A stretch of DNA of 64,000 nucleotides. Origin: Insolitispirillum peregrinum. GTDB lineage: Bacteria > Pseudomonadota > Alphaproteobacteria > Rhodospirillales > Rhodospirillaceae. Below the pieces are notes generated by a model, which worked only from the letters and a program-made list of their open reading frames with translations, was not told where the DNA came from and did no database searches. Location: assembly GCF_042665255.1 (NCBI RefSeq), contig NZ_JBHTCD010000017.1; one strand, written 5' to 3'. This document shows, in pieces, positions 37,195-45,574 of the stretch. Made by a program: the position numbers and the translations under genes. Each line of letters starts with the position of its first letter. Within the stretch, counting starts at the first letter, position 1.

Positions 37195-38127
37195 ATGAAG
37201 AAGAGATCAAGGTCTATAAAAAGAAAGAATGGGAATGCCTCTGCTCATGGGGTGAAAAGTGATGGAATAAATAAGTGCGGATGGAAGTATGCTCTTCGTA
37301 AAAATATTGCATATTTCTTGGGTTCATCTCTAAATCCTGTTATTGATTCTTATTTGGAAAGTTTTTATCTTCTTCATGGGTCAAAAAGTATCCAAAATTC
37401 AGGAAATACCTGTTTCGAGATAATATCTCATGAAATAGAAGATATAATTCTGTCTGATATTTCTGATATAGTGCCCGACGCTGTGAGTATTGAAGAGCGT
37501 CGGGCACTTCATCGTATGATGGATGTGGCGAAATTTTCAGTACCTTTCTTGATTATGTTGACTGATCCTTGGATAGGATCACGATTGACGTCCTGGACAT
37601 TTGATGTCATCAAGGCTAGTGCTCGGATACATTTGTATGCCCGTATCCTGGATGATGCAATTGACGAAGATGCCAGCATTCATCGTACTATACTGCTCCG
37701 TGCACAGCCTCTTTTCTGGCAGGCGACTCAGGATCTGGCTATCCTTGCCCCTGCTTTGCGCAAAGAGACTGCTGAAATAATTCAGGAAACGGTTAAAGCA
37801 GTTGAAAGTGATAATTTATACCCTCAGCCTTTGGTGTGGGGTAGCAAGAATCATCATCTTTTAATTGCTCCATTATTGCTATCTGGCAATAGTAGTATTT
37901 TCTTGATGTGTCGTCCTGCCCTTTCGGCTTTCATTGCTTTGGCTCAGGCTAGGGATGAATGGGGGCAGGGTGTCTTTTCTGACTCTGATGTGAAAGAAGC
38001 GTTTTTCAAAGAAATACCACAGTTTCTTGGTAACGGTGCCATTGAGTTATTAATGAGTAATGGATGGGAAAGATCTGCGCATAAGCTGGTAATGGATGCG
38101 CAAAAAATAATGGAGTCGATGAGATGA
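37195..38127 (+). CDS. Helical protein with DDxxD motif, possible class I isoprenoid-synthase fold
   Basis: A 310-residue, almost wholly helical protein with a basic N-terminal tail (KKRSRSIKRK). I see no GTPase motif. Residues 148-159 read YARILDDAIDED, containing DDAID, which fits the DDxxD magnesium-diphosphate motif of class I isoprenoid synthases. Further on, NHHLLIAPLLLSG (219-231) and ALAQARDEWGQG (248-259) sit about where the KT-helix and the second acidic motif of polyprenyl synthases occur, though the second motif has only D254-E255. Active-site chemistry is therefore plausible but not proven; a degenerate scaffold is equally possible. The gene lies between dynamins B and C, 13 bp after B, and its stop overlaps gene C by 4 bp, so it is an integral part of the operon. 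Confidence 0.6.
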   Translation: MKKRSRSIKRKNGNASAHGVKSDGINKCGWKYALRKNIAYFLGSSLNPVIDSYLESFYLLHGSKSIQNSGNTCFEIISHEIEDIILSDISDIVPDAVSIEERRALHRMMDVAKFSVPFLIMLTDPWIGSRLTSWTFDVIKASARIHLYARILDDAIDEDASIHRTILLRAQPLFWQATQDLAILAPALRKETAEIIQETVKAVESDNLYPQPLVWGSKNHHLLIAPLLLSGNSSIFLMCRPALSAFIALAQARDEWGQGVFSDSDVKEAFFKEIPQFLGNGAIELLMSNGWERSAHKLVMDAQKIMESMR

Positions 38128-39584
38128 TCAGTATTTTAAATCAAAACAAGATTTCTGACTCCTTGTCCGGGTTTTTTGAAATTTTTGGGAAAAATTTTAA
38201 TGTATCAGATGGAAGTTTAAGTGTTCGCGTCACCGGTGAATTTTCGTCTGGAAAAACCAGGTTTATCCGTGAATTGATCTCTGGATCAATACCGGAGAGT
38301 CTCTTTCCTATTAGTTCGCAGGAGAGACAGACGCGCCTTTTATTGGAAGTGACATATGGCAGTGAGCCTACCCTTAGTTTGGTCAAGCGGTCAACGGATA
38401 CAGAGAACGCGACGGAACTAAAACGTTTTTCCCAATTTCCAGAGCGTCAGGACGTTGCCGAGCAGGACCCTCAGCATCACCGTCTACGCCTGACATTACC
38501 AGACGAACAGTTCATTCTGATGAATGGAGACGGGGTATCTGAGGATCAGACACCTAAGCGTTTTTTCCTTATTGATACTCCAGGCTGGAACTCTACTGAT
38601 GATCCTTATGCAGAAATGGATAGTGTTCTTGGATCGTATAATCTGGCTTTAGTATATGTTGTCCAGGCAACACGTCTGGACTCTTCAATTGGTTTGGAGA
38701 AGTTGTCATTTGCTTTGGATGCTGTTAATGATGGTATTTTTCTTGGAAATCCTAAGTTATTAGTCGTCATAACCTATTGCCATCCTTCTGATCAAGAGCA
38801 TCTTATCGAACGGATGAGGAGTCATATTCTGGGACTTTGGAAAGAGCGAAGCTATGATGAAGATCTAAGTATCGATATATTTGCGATTGATTTTTCTCAA
38901 ATAGACCAAGGTCAGTCAGATAAGCTTCGTAGGTGGTTTTGGACGAGCTTGCAAGATTCTCTCTTGCAGAACGATCTGAAAATCGGGGCTCCAGAGAGCA
39001 TTATTGATACTACACCTGATGGTTTACTGCTTGTATCTAAAGTAATGGATATCAGTCATAAAATTGAAAGAGCAAAAAACTTGCTGGCGAAAGCTCGAGT
39101 GGGGAATGAGTTCGTTCTCGGGATGAATACGTCACGGCTTAGGGGGCTATCGCAGTCTGAGGTCCACAAGAAAGTGTACGAAAGTTGGCTGCGTCAACTT
39201 GGTTGCTCTCGTACTGAATTATGGGAATGGGATTTAGAGCCTCTACCTGTCGAACATTTCTTACATCAATGGTGGAATGCTGTTTGGCATCAAAATGCCT
39301 TGCGAACCATCGGATCAATGAGGGCATTTTTTCTAGAGGCAGAGAGAATTATTTATTCCCTTCCTGCCGAGCCACAAAATGTGCAGAGAGTTATTTATGA
39401 AGGTCTGTTACCTTTCTATAATTCTGCTATTAAAGGATTGAGCGATCAAAATTTTATTGTGATGATTGATTCCGCTAATTCGATAGTGAGAAAAGTTCCT
39501 ACAGAGCAGATCGTGCCTGCCCTTATAAACCTGTCATTTATTAATGCCAGGTACTCAGATGTATCTGCAGATTATTTATTTTGA
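38124..39584 (+). CDS. Dynamin-like GTPase C (short)
   Basis: A 486-residue protein with G1 GEFSSGKTR (38-46), G3 DTPGWNS (151-157) and, near the expected G4 place, VVITYCHPSD (214-223), lacking N/TKxD. Between G1 and G3 a QERQTRLLLE segment may supply the G2 threonine. The GTPase domain resembles that of proteins A and B more than small Ras-like GTPases, but the helical part is short (about 220 residues) and no hydrophobic paddle is seen. It could be a regulatory or nucleating subunit. Translation is coupled to the 310-residue gene by an ATGA overlap. The operon ends about 90 bp before the right direct repeat, in AT-rich sequence. Confidence 0.75.
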   Translation: MISILNQNKISDSLSGFFEIFGKNFNVSDGSLSVRVTGEFSSGKTRFIRELISGSIPESLFPISSQERQTRLLLEVTYGSEPTLSLVKRSTDTENATELKRFSQFPERQDVAEQDPQHHRLRLTLPDEQFILMNGDGVSEDQTPKRFFLIDTPGWNSTDDPYAEMDSVLGSYNLALVYVVQATRLDSSIGLEKLSFALDAVNDGIFLGNPKLLVVITYCHPSDQEHLIERMRSHILGLWKERSYDEDLSIDIFAIDFSQIDQGQSDKLRRWFWTSLQDSLLQNDLKIGAPESIIDTTPDGLLLVSKVMDISHKIERAKNLLAKARVGNEFVLGMNTSRLRGLSQSEVHKKVYESWLRQLGCSRTELWEWDLEPLPVEHFLHQWWNAVWHQNALRTIGSMRAFFLEAERIIYSLPAEPQNVQRVIYEGLLPFYNSAIKGLSDQNFIVMIDSANSIVRKVPTEQIVPALINLSFINARYSDVSADYLF

Positions 39585-39670
39585 TGTGGTTTTTGTTTAA
39601 GTAATGTCGGTATTTTATTATTTATTGTGAATATTTGATAAAATTTTATATTGGTTCTATCTGTTTTGAT

Positions 39671-39699
39671 AAAAAGCGAGGGGATCATCTCCCCTCGCC
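39671..39699 (-). terminator. Intrinsic terminator of the formate dehydrogenase/MFS operon
   Basis: On the minus strand a perfect gcgagggga/tcccctcgc stem (39676-39698) is followed by TTTTT (39671-39675). It lies 17 bp after the MFS stop codon and inside the right direct repeat. The stem is symmetric, so it could also terminate rightward transcription (ctgttttt at 39700-39707). Confidence 0.75.
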
Positions 39700-39749
39700 C
39701 TGTTTTTATCCCCGTTACTGCACCATGCCGTCTTCGAACTCCTCGTGCG
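39676..39749. repeat. 74-bp direct repeat, right copy (island boundary)
   Basis: Right copy of the island-flanking repeat, 72/74 identical to 30975-31048. It covers the real 3' end of the MFS transporter gene and its terminator. Confidence 0.9.
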
Positions 39750-41442
39750 GCATGTGGTGCTTTTCATGAACCGGACGCACCAGCATGTTGGCGATCAGGC
39801 CGATCACCAGCAACCCGGCCATGGTGTACATGGTGGTATTGTACAGGCTGGGGGTGGGGTCGATGGTCCCCGCCGGGGCGATTTCCATCAGCTTGGCGAT
39901 GGTGACGGTTTTGGCGGCCACCAGCTCGTTCAGGTGATCGACGGTGGCGCCGAACTTGCTCTGGAAGGCGGCGGGATCAACCTTGGCCGCCAGTGCCTTC
40001 AGCTCGGATTGCAGCGAGCGGTCACGCAGTTCGGTGATCGCCAATGGCCCGAGAACCCCGGCGGTGCTCCAGGCGGTCAGCAGGCGGCCATGGATGCCAC
40101 CAACGAACTTGGTGCCAAAGATGTCGGCCAGATAGGCCGGGATGGTGGCAAAGCCGCCGCCGTACATGGTGAAGATGATCATCGTCACCGCATAGAACAT
40201 CACCAGCCACATCACGGCGGGATGGGCGCTGACCTGCTGGGCGGTGAAGGGGATCGAGACGTACAGGATGATCCCGAGAACAAAGAACACGAAGTAGGTA
40301 TTCTTGCGACCGAGGAAATCCGAGGTTGAAGCCCAGAAGAACCGCCCGACCATGTTGAACACGCTGATCATCAGCACATAGGTGGCAGCAAAGCCGCCAT
40401 TGACGATCATCGGCAGGGTCGAGCCGAAGATTTCACTCATCATGGTCTTGGCAACGCCCAGCACGCCGATACCGGCGGTGACGTTGGTGCACAGCACCAG
40501 CCACAGGAAATAGAATTGCGGAGTCTTCAGCGCCTGATCGATATGGACATGGTTGCGGGTGATCATTTTGGAACTGGCGCTGCTGGCTGCAGGCGGAGCC
40601 CAGCCCGCCGGGGTCCAGCCGGGGCGCGGCACGCGGAACGAAAAGGCGGCGGCAACCATCACGATGAAATAGATCACACCGAGGGTAAAGAACACCGCCG
40701 CCGCCCCGGTGGAGCCGGTGCCGACCACATAGACGCCTTCCGCGCCGGGGATCGGCATCCTGGCGGCATCGGCGGCGCTGGCCACCACCACTTCCTTCAG
40801 GCTGCCGGCGACCTGCGCGAAACGCTTGCCGCCTTCGGTGGTCAGGGCGACGTCACTGGCTTTGCCGAGGTACTGCGGGGCCTCGAAATAGATCTTCAGC
40901 AGCCATTCCTTGAACGGAGCTCCGATCATTGCGCCGCCGCCAAAGCCCATGATCGCCATGCCGGTGGCCATCCCCCGGCGGTCGGGGAACCAGCGGATCA
41001 GCGTTGACACCGGCGAGACATAGCCCAGCCCCAGCCCGCAACCGCCCAGCACGCCGTATCCGAGGTATAACAACCACAACTGATGATAGGCAATCCCGAC
41101 GCTGCCGATCACAAAGCCGCCGCCCCAGCAGCAGGCAGCGACAAAGCCGACCATGCGCGGGCCGACCTTTTCCAGCCATTTGCCGCCAAAGGCAGCCGAC
41201 AGGCCGAGAAAGACGATTGCCACCGAGAAAATCCACACCACCGAGGTCAGCGACCAGTCGGCGGAGGAACTGGCCACCACTCCCAGCTCCTTGGTCAGGG
41301 CGGGATTAAAGATGCTCCAGGCGTAGACCGAGCCGATGCACAGGTGGATGGCGACCGAGGCCGGAGGAACCAGCCAGCGGTTATAGCCTTCAGGAGCAAC
41401 GATCTGCTCCTTTTTGAGACCCTCAATAATGTTCACTGTCAA
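39715..41442 (-). CDS. OFA-type (oxalate/formate antiporter) MFS transporter
   Basis: The 575-residue protein has 12 or more membrane segments in major-facilitator arrangement. Features of the OxlT/OFA family are the N-terminal WLVPPASVAIHLCIGSVYAW SIF segment, 'GYGVLGGCGLGLGYVSPVST', and LIRWFPDRRGMATGMAIMGF. It is longer than OxlT (about 420 residues) because of an extra loop of some 80 residues after TM6 and an extended C-terminal region. Being downstream of fdsD in the formate dehydrogenase operon, it probably moves formate, oxalate or a related small carboxylate across the inner membrane. Its last ten codons are within the right copy of the island direct repeat. Confidence 0.88.
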   Translation of the reverse strand: MTVNIIEGLKKEQIVAPEGYNRWLVPPASVAIHLCIGSVYAWSIFNPALTKELGVVASSSADWSLTSVVWIFSVAIVFLGLSAAFGGKWLEKVGPRMVGFVAACCWGGGFVIGSVGIAYHQLWLLYLGYGVLGGCGLGLGYVSPVSTLIRWFPDRRGMATGMAIMGFGGGAMIGAPFKEWLLKIYFEAPQYLGKASDVALTTEGGKRFAQVAGSLKEVVVASAADAARMPIPGAEGVYVVGTGSTGAAAVFFTLGVIYFIVMVAAAFSFRVPRPGWTPAGWAPPAASSASSKMITRNHVHIDQALKTPQFYFLWLVLCTNVTAGIGVLGVAKTMMSEIFGSTLPMIVNGGFAATYVLMISVFNMVGRFFWASTSDFLGRKNTYFVFFVLGIILYVSIPFTAQQVSAHPAVMWLVMFYAVTMIIFTMYGGGFATIPAYLADIFGTKFVGGIHGRLLTAWSTAGVLGPLAITELRDRSLQSELKALAAKVDPAAFQSKFGATVDHLNELVAAKTVTIAKLMEIAPAGTIDPTPSLYNTTMYTMAGLLVIGLIANMLVRPVHEKHHMPHEEFEDGMVQ

Positions 41443-41548
41443 TGCCTCCCAGATGCTCCCTGCCGCTGCCAGTGTCTGGTCTTGTCAGACAGGGATGTGT
41501 GCGGGCGAACAGTCGCCCGTGCCGTGAAAAGGGTGGGGATGGGCCGTC

Positions 41549-41779
41549 CTATGACCGCGATAGTGAAACGGATTCGTTTCGTTCGGCCATGGCGGCGACC
41601 ACCAGCGGATGCAGCCCCTTGCCACCTTGCAGGATGTAATCGCGCAGGTGGCTGCGCATGCGCGGTTCCCAGAAACTGGCGATGTGGTTGTGGACTTCCT
41701 GTTCGCCCGTCCGGGCGGGATACGAGGCAAAATAGGCGGCGATCTGGTTCGCCATCCGCACCATGTCCTGTTCTTTCAT
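41549..41779 (-). CDS. fdsD: NAD-dependent formate dehydrogenase, delta subunit
   Basis: The 76-residue protein (KEQDMVRMANQIAAYFASYP, HNHIASFWEPRMRSHLRDYI) matches FdsD, the small subunit encoded at the end of fds operons. FdsD is needed for active enzyme and, with FdhD, takes part in cofactor handling or assembly. Its ATG overlaps the fdhD stop codon by 4 bp (41776-41779). The conserved tryptophan and proline in FWEPRM are present. Confidence 0.9.
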   Translation of the reverse strand: MKEQDMVRMANQIAAYFASYPARTGEQEVHNHIASFWEPRMRSHLRDYILQGGKGLHPLVVAAMAERNESVSLSRS

Positions 41780-42681
41780 GCGCGATCCCCCTGCATGGTC
41801 TGCTGAGTATGGTCATCGGGAGGCGTGAACAGCACCACACCGCCCCCCTTGCTGCGGCTGGCGAGCACCATTCCGGCTGCCCCGGCCAGATCGAGGGCGA
41901 GGGCGGTCGGAGCGGACAGGGTCGCCAGACAGGCAATACCGACGGCGCAGGCTTTCTGCACCAGTTCAAAGCTACACCGGCTGGACATCACCACAAAACC
42001 ATCCTCAAGACTGATGTCCTGCCGGGCACAGGCCCCGATCAGCTTGTCGAGGGCGTTATGGCGGCCGACGTCTTCGCGGGCGAGCACGATGGTGCCGTCG
42101 GCCTGACAAAAGGCTGCCGCATGGACGGAAAAGTTCTGCCGGTTGAGCGGCTGGTGATCGGGCAGGGCGCGCAGGGCGGCGATGATCGCCTGCGGCGGGA
42201 TACGGGCAGCGGCGGCCCGGCGGTCGGACGGCAACAGGTGCGGCGGGCGGATGGCCTGTTCCAGACTTTCTACCCCGCACAGCCCACAGCCAGAGCGCCC
42301 GGCCATGCTGCGGCTGGGGGCGGCGTCGTGGTCGAGGGCCTCGGGTGTGACCGCCATCGCCACCATCACCCCGGGCGGATGGGGAACCAGATGAATGTCT
42401 TCGATCGCCGATGCCGACGCCAACAGCCCTTCGGCGAGTGAAAAGCCGACCGCAAAATCTTCCAGATCGGCCGGGGTGGCCATCATCACCGCATGCGAAA
42501 CGCCGTTATAGACCAGCGCCACCGGCGTTTCGTCCGGCACCTGCCAGTGGACCGCTTCCGGCGCGTCGTGCGGGCGGTGCCCGACCCCGTGCGCTTCCCG
42601 TGATCCACCGGGCACGAACGGCGGCAGGTCGTCGTCGTCCAGCAGGTCGGTCAGGGGCAGGGCACACACGGGGTCGGTCAT
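41776..42681 (-). CDS. fdhD: Formate dehydrogenase sulfurtransferase FdhD
   Basis: FdhD carries sulfur from IscS-type desulfurases to the molybdenum cofactor before insertion into formate dehydrogenase. The 301-residue protein has the Cys-x-x-Cys loop (RSGCGLCGVESLEQ) and the conserved segments DFAVGFSLAEGLL, REDVGRHNALDKLIG and SSRCSFELVQKA. I chose ATG 42681 (MTDPVCALPLTD); the longer reading frame would run into fdsA. It starts 16 bp after fdsA and is coupled to fdsD by overlap. Confidence 0.95.
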   Translation of the reverse strand: MTDPVCALPLTDLLDDDDLPPFVPGGSREAHGVGHRPHDAPEAVHWQVPDETPVALVYNGVSHAVMMATPADLEDFAVGFSLAEGLLASASAIEDIHLVPHPPGVMVAMAVTPEALDHDAAPSRSMAGRSGCGLCGVESLEQAIRPPHLLPSDRRAAAARIPPQAIIAALRALPDHQPLNRQNFSVHAAAFCQADGTIVLAREDVGRHNALDKLIGACARQDISLEDGFVVMSSRCSFELVQKACAVGIACLATLSAPTALALDLAGAAGMVLASRSKGGGVVLFTPPDDHTQQTMQGDRA

Positions 42682-42697
42682 CGCAAGGCTCTCTCTG

Positions 42698-45562
42698 CTA
42701 TTCTGCCGCCGGTGGCGCAATCCGCCGGCGTTCACTGTCGGCGTCCTGCTTTTGCACCTGCCAGTCCGACGCCTGATTTGATCGCGTCACCTGCACGGCG
42801 GTTCGTTTGTATTCGGGGCAATTGGTCGCCCAGTCGGAATGGTCGGTGGTGACAACGTTGGCACCAGTCACCGGGTGGTGGAAGGTGGTGTAGACCACCC
42901 CCTGCGGCATGCGGTCAGACAGGCAGGCGCGCAGGGTGGTGGCCCCCATCCGGCTGGCGAGCGATACCATTTCGCCGTCCTGAATGCCACGCTGTTCCGC
43001 ATCGTGGGGGTGAATTTCCAGAATGTCTTCCGGATGCCAGGCGACGTTGTCGGTGCGGCGGGTCTGGGCGCCGACGTTGTACTGACTAAGGATGCGGCCC
43101 GTGGTCAGGATCAGCGGGAAGAAGCGCGAGGTGCGTTCGTCACTGGGGACGAATTCGGTGATCATGAACCGGCCCTTGCCACGGACAAAGCCGCCGATGT
43201 GCATCGTTGGGGTGCCATCGGGGGCGGCATCGTTGCACGGCCACTGAACGCTGCCCTTGCGGTCGAGCAGGTCAAAGGAGACGCCCCGGAAGGTCGGGGT
43301 GACGCGGGCAATTTCGTCCATGATCCCGGCGGCACTGTCATAGTGCATAGGATAGCCCATGGCGGTGGCCAGCTCGCAGGTCACTTGCCATTCGGCCTTG
43401 CCGGTCTTGCTGGCCATCACCGGGCGAACGCGGTTGATGCGGCGTTCGGCATTGGTAAAGGTGCCATCCTTTTCAAGGAACGAGGTGCCGGGCAGGAACA
43501 CATGGGCAAAGGCGGCGGTTTCGTTCAGGAACAGGTCCTGCACCACCAGACAGTCGAGGCTTTCCAGCGCGCTGGTGACATGCTGGGTGTTGGGGTCGGA
43601 CTGGGCGATGTCTTCGCCCTGCACGTACAGGCCGCGATAGGTTCCGGCGAGGGCGGCGTCAAACATGTTGGGGATGCGCAGGCCCGGCTCCGGCGACAGG
43701 GCGGTGCCCCATACCACTTCAAACAGGGCGCGGACGGTATCATCCGACACATGGCGATAGCCGGGGAATTCGTGCGGGAACGATCCCATGTCGCACGATC
43801 CCTGCACGTTGTTCTGACCGCGCAGCGGGTTGATGCCCACCCCTTCGCGGCCAATGTTGCCGGTCAGCATGGCGAGGTTGGCCATGCCGATCACCATCGT
43901 CGAGCCTTGCGAGTGCTCGGTCACCCCCAGCCCGTAATAGATGGCGGCATTGCCACCGGTGGCATACAGGCGGGCGGCTCCGCGCAGGTCGGCGGCGGGG
44001 ATGCCGGTCAGGCTTTCGACTGCTTCGGGGGCGTGGCGGGGATCACGGATGAACTCCAGCCAGTAGGCAAAGTCGGCTTCGTCGCAGCGTTCGGCGATGA
44101 AGGCACGGTTTTCCAGTCCTTCGCTGACGATCACATGGGCCAGCGCATTGACCAGCGCCACGTTGGCTCCGGGTTGCAGTTGCAGGTGATAGTCGGCCTT
44201 GATGTGCGGGCTGCGCACCAGATCAATGCGGCGCGGATCGACCACGATCAACCGCGCCCCGGCGCGCAGGCGCTTTTTCAGCCGAGAGGCAAACACCGGG
44301 TGGCCATCGGTCGGGTTGGCCCCGATCACCATCACCACATCGGCCTGTTCGACGCTGCGGAAATCCTGCGTCCCCGCCGAGGTGCCAAAGGTCTTGGACA
44401 GGCCGTAGCCGGTGGGGGAATGGCAGACGCGGGCGCAGGTATCGACGTTGTTGGTGCCAAAGGCGGCGCGGATGGCCTTTTGCACCACATAGACTTCCTC
44501 GTTGGTGCAGCGCGAGGAGGTGATGCCGCCGATGGCGTCCTTGCCGTAGCGTGCCTGAATGGCCTTGAAACGCTCGGCGGCAAAGCCGATGGCGGTTTCC
44601 CAACTGACCGGCGTCCACGGATCACTGATCTTGTCGCGGATCATCGGGGTGGTGATGCGGTCGCTGTGGGTGGCGTAGCCAAAGGCGAACCGGCCCTTGA
44701 CGCAGCTATGGCCTTCGTTGGCCCCGCCGTCCTTGTAGGGCACCATCCGCACCACCGTTTCGCCCTGCATCTCGGCCTTGAACGAGCAGCCAACGCCGCA
44801 ATAGGCGCAGGTGGTGATGACGCTGTGCTCGGGCTGGCCGTGCTCGATGATGCTGTTTTCGCTGAGGGTCGCGGTGGGGCAGGCCTGCACGCAGGCCCCG
44901 CAGGACACGCAATCGCTGTCCATGAACGTCTGGGCGGCACCGGGCGAGACTTTGGAGTCAAAGCCCCGGCCCTGAATGGTCAGGGCAAAGGTGCCTTGAA
45001 TATCTTCGCAGGCCCGCACACAGCGCGAGCAGACGATGCATTTCGACGGGTCAAAGGTGAAATAGGGATTGGAAGTGTCCTTTTCCTGCCGCAGATGGTT
45101 TTCCCCGTCAAAGCCATAGCGCACATCGCGCAGGCCAACGGTTCCGGCCATCGTTTGCAGTTCACAATTGCCATTGGCCGGGCAGGTCAGGCAATCAAGC
45201 GGATGGTCGGAGATGTACAGCTCCATCACCCCCTTGCGCAGCTTGGCGAGGCGGGGGTTCTGGGTGCAGACCTGCATGCCTTCGGCCACCGGGGTGGTGC
45301 AGGAGGCCGGCGTCCCCCGCCGTCCCTGAATTTCAACCAGACACAGGCGGCACGAGCCGAACGGGTTCAGGCTGTCGGTGGCGCACAGGCGGGGAATGTC
45401 GATCCCGGCCTCGGAGGCCGCCCGCATCACCGACGTTCCGGCGGGGACAGTCACCTGTCGACCGTCAATGGTCAGGCTGACCGGCGCGCCGCCGGGTTTG
45501 GCCGGGGTGCCGTGGTCGGCTTCACGGATCAGGGCGGGCGTTCCGCAATGGGGGGAAGTCAT
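42698..45562 (-). CDS. fdsA: NAD-dependent formate dehydrogenase, alpha (catalytic molybdenum) subunit
   Basis: The 954-residue subunit oxidises formate to CO2 at a bis-MGD molybdenum or tungsten centre. In order it shows an N-terminal [2Fe-2S] domain (CATDSLNPFGSCRLCLVEIQ), a His/Cys cluster region (HPLDCLTCPANGNCELQ), two [4Fe-4S] motifs (CIVCSRCVRACE and CVSCGACVQACPT), a further cluster at CAYCGVGCSF, and the catalytic domain. The metal ligand is cysteine, not selenocysteine, in DTCARVCHSPTGYGL. This is the soluble oxygen-tolerant FdsABG type found in proteobacteria. It lies 12 bp after fdsB. Confidence 0.97.
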   Translation of the reverse strand: MTSPHCGTPALIREADHGTPAKPGGAPVSLTIDGRQVTVPAGTSVMRAASEAGIDIPRLCATDSLNPFGSCRLCLVEIQGRRGTPASCTTPVAEGMQVCTQNPRLAKLRKGVMELYISDHPLDCLTCPANGNCELQTMAGTVGLRDVRYGFDGENHLRQEKDTSNPYFTFDPSKCIVCSRCVRACEDIQGTFALTIQGRGFDSKVSPGAAQTFMDSDCVSCGACVQACPTATLSENSIIEHGQPEHSVITTCAYCGVGCSFKAEMQGETVVRMVPYKDGGANEGHSCVKGRFAFGYATHSDRITTPMIRDKISDPWTPVSWETAIGFAAERFKAIQARYGKDAIGGITSSRCTNEEVYVVQKAIRAAFGTNNVDTCARVCHSPTGYGLSKTFGTSAGTQDFRSVEQADVVMVIGANPTDGHPVFASRLKKRLRAGARLIVVDPRRIDLVRSPHIKADYHLQLQPGANVALVNALAHVIVSEGLENRAFIAERCDEADFAYWLEFIRDPRHAPEAVESLTGIPAADLRGAARLYATGGNAAIYYGLGVTEHSQGSTMVIGMANLAMLTGNIGREGVGINPLRGQNNVQGSCDMGSFPHEFPGYRHVSDDTVRALFEVVWGTALSPEPGLRIPNMFDAALAGTYRGLYVQGEDIAQSDPNTQHVTSALESLDCLVVQDLFLNETAAFAHVFLPGTSFLEKDGTFTNAERRINRVRPVMASKTGKAEWQVTCELATAMGYPMHYDSAAGIMDEIARVTPTFRGVSFDLLDRKGSVQWPCNDAAPDGTPTMHIGGFVRGKGRFMITEFVPSDERTSRFFPLILTTGRILSQYNVGAQTRRTDNVAWHPEDILEIHPHDAEQRGIQDGEMVSLASRMGATTLRACLSDRMPQGVVYTTFHHPVTGANVVTTDHSDWATNCPEYKRTAVQVTRSNQASDWQVQKQDADSERRRIAPPAAE

Positions 45563-45574
45563 CGGGCGTCCTCC

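Larger units (their letters stand above)
30975..39749. mobile_element. AT-rich genomic island with a three-dynamin operon, flanked by 74-bp direct repeats
   Basis: The island spans the direct repeats and holds degenerate IS630 and IS66 transposase remnants at the left end and four AT-rich genes transcribed rightwards. Codon use (many AAT, ATA, TTA, GAT) differs plainly from both flanks. The right repeat rebuilds the 3' end of an intact MFS gene and the left repeat is the displaced end, which is the pattern left by site-specific integration at a gene's 3' end. No integrase or recombinase gene remains, so mobility today is doubtful. Duplication by homologous recombination is an alternative. Confidence 0.75.
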
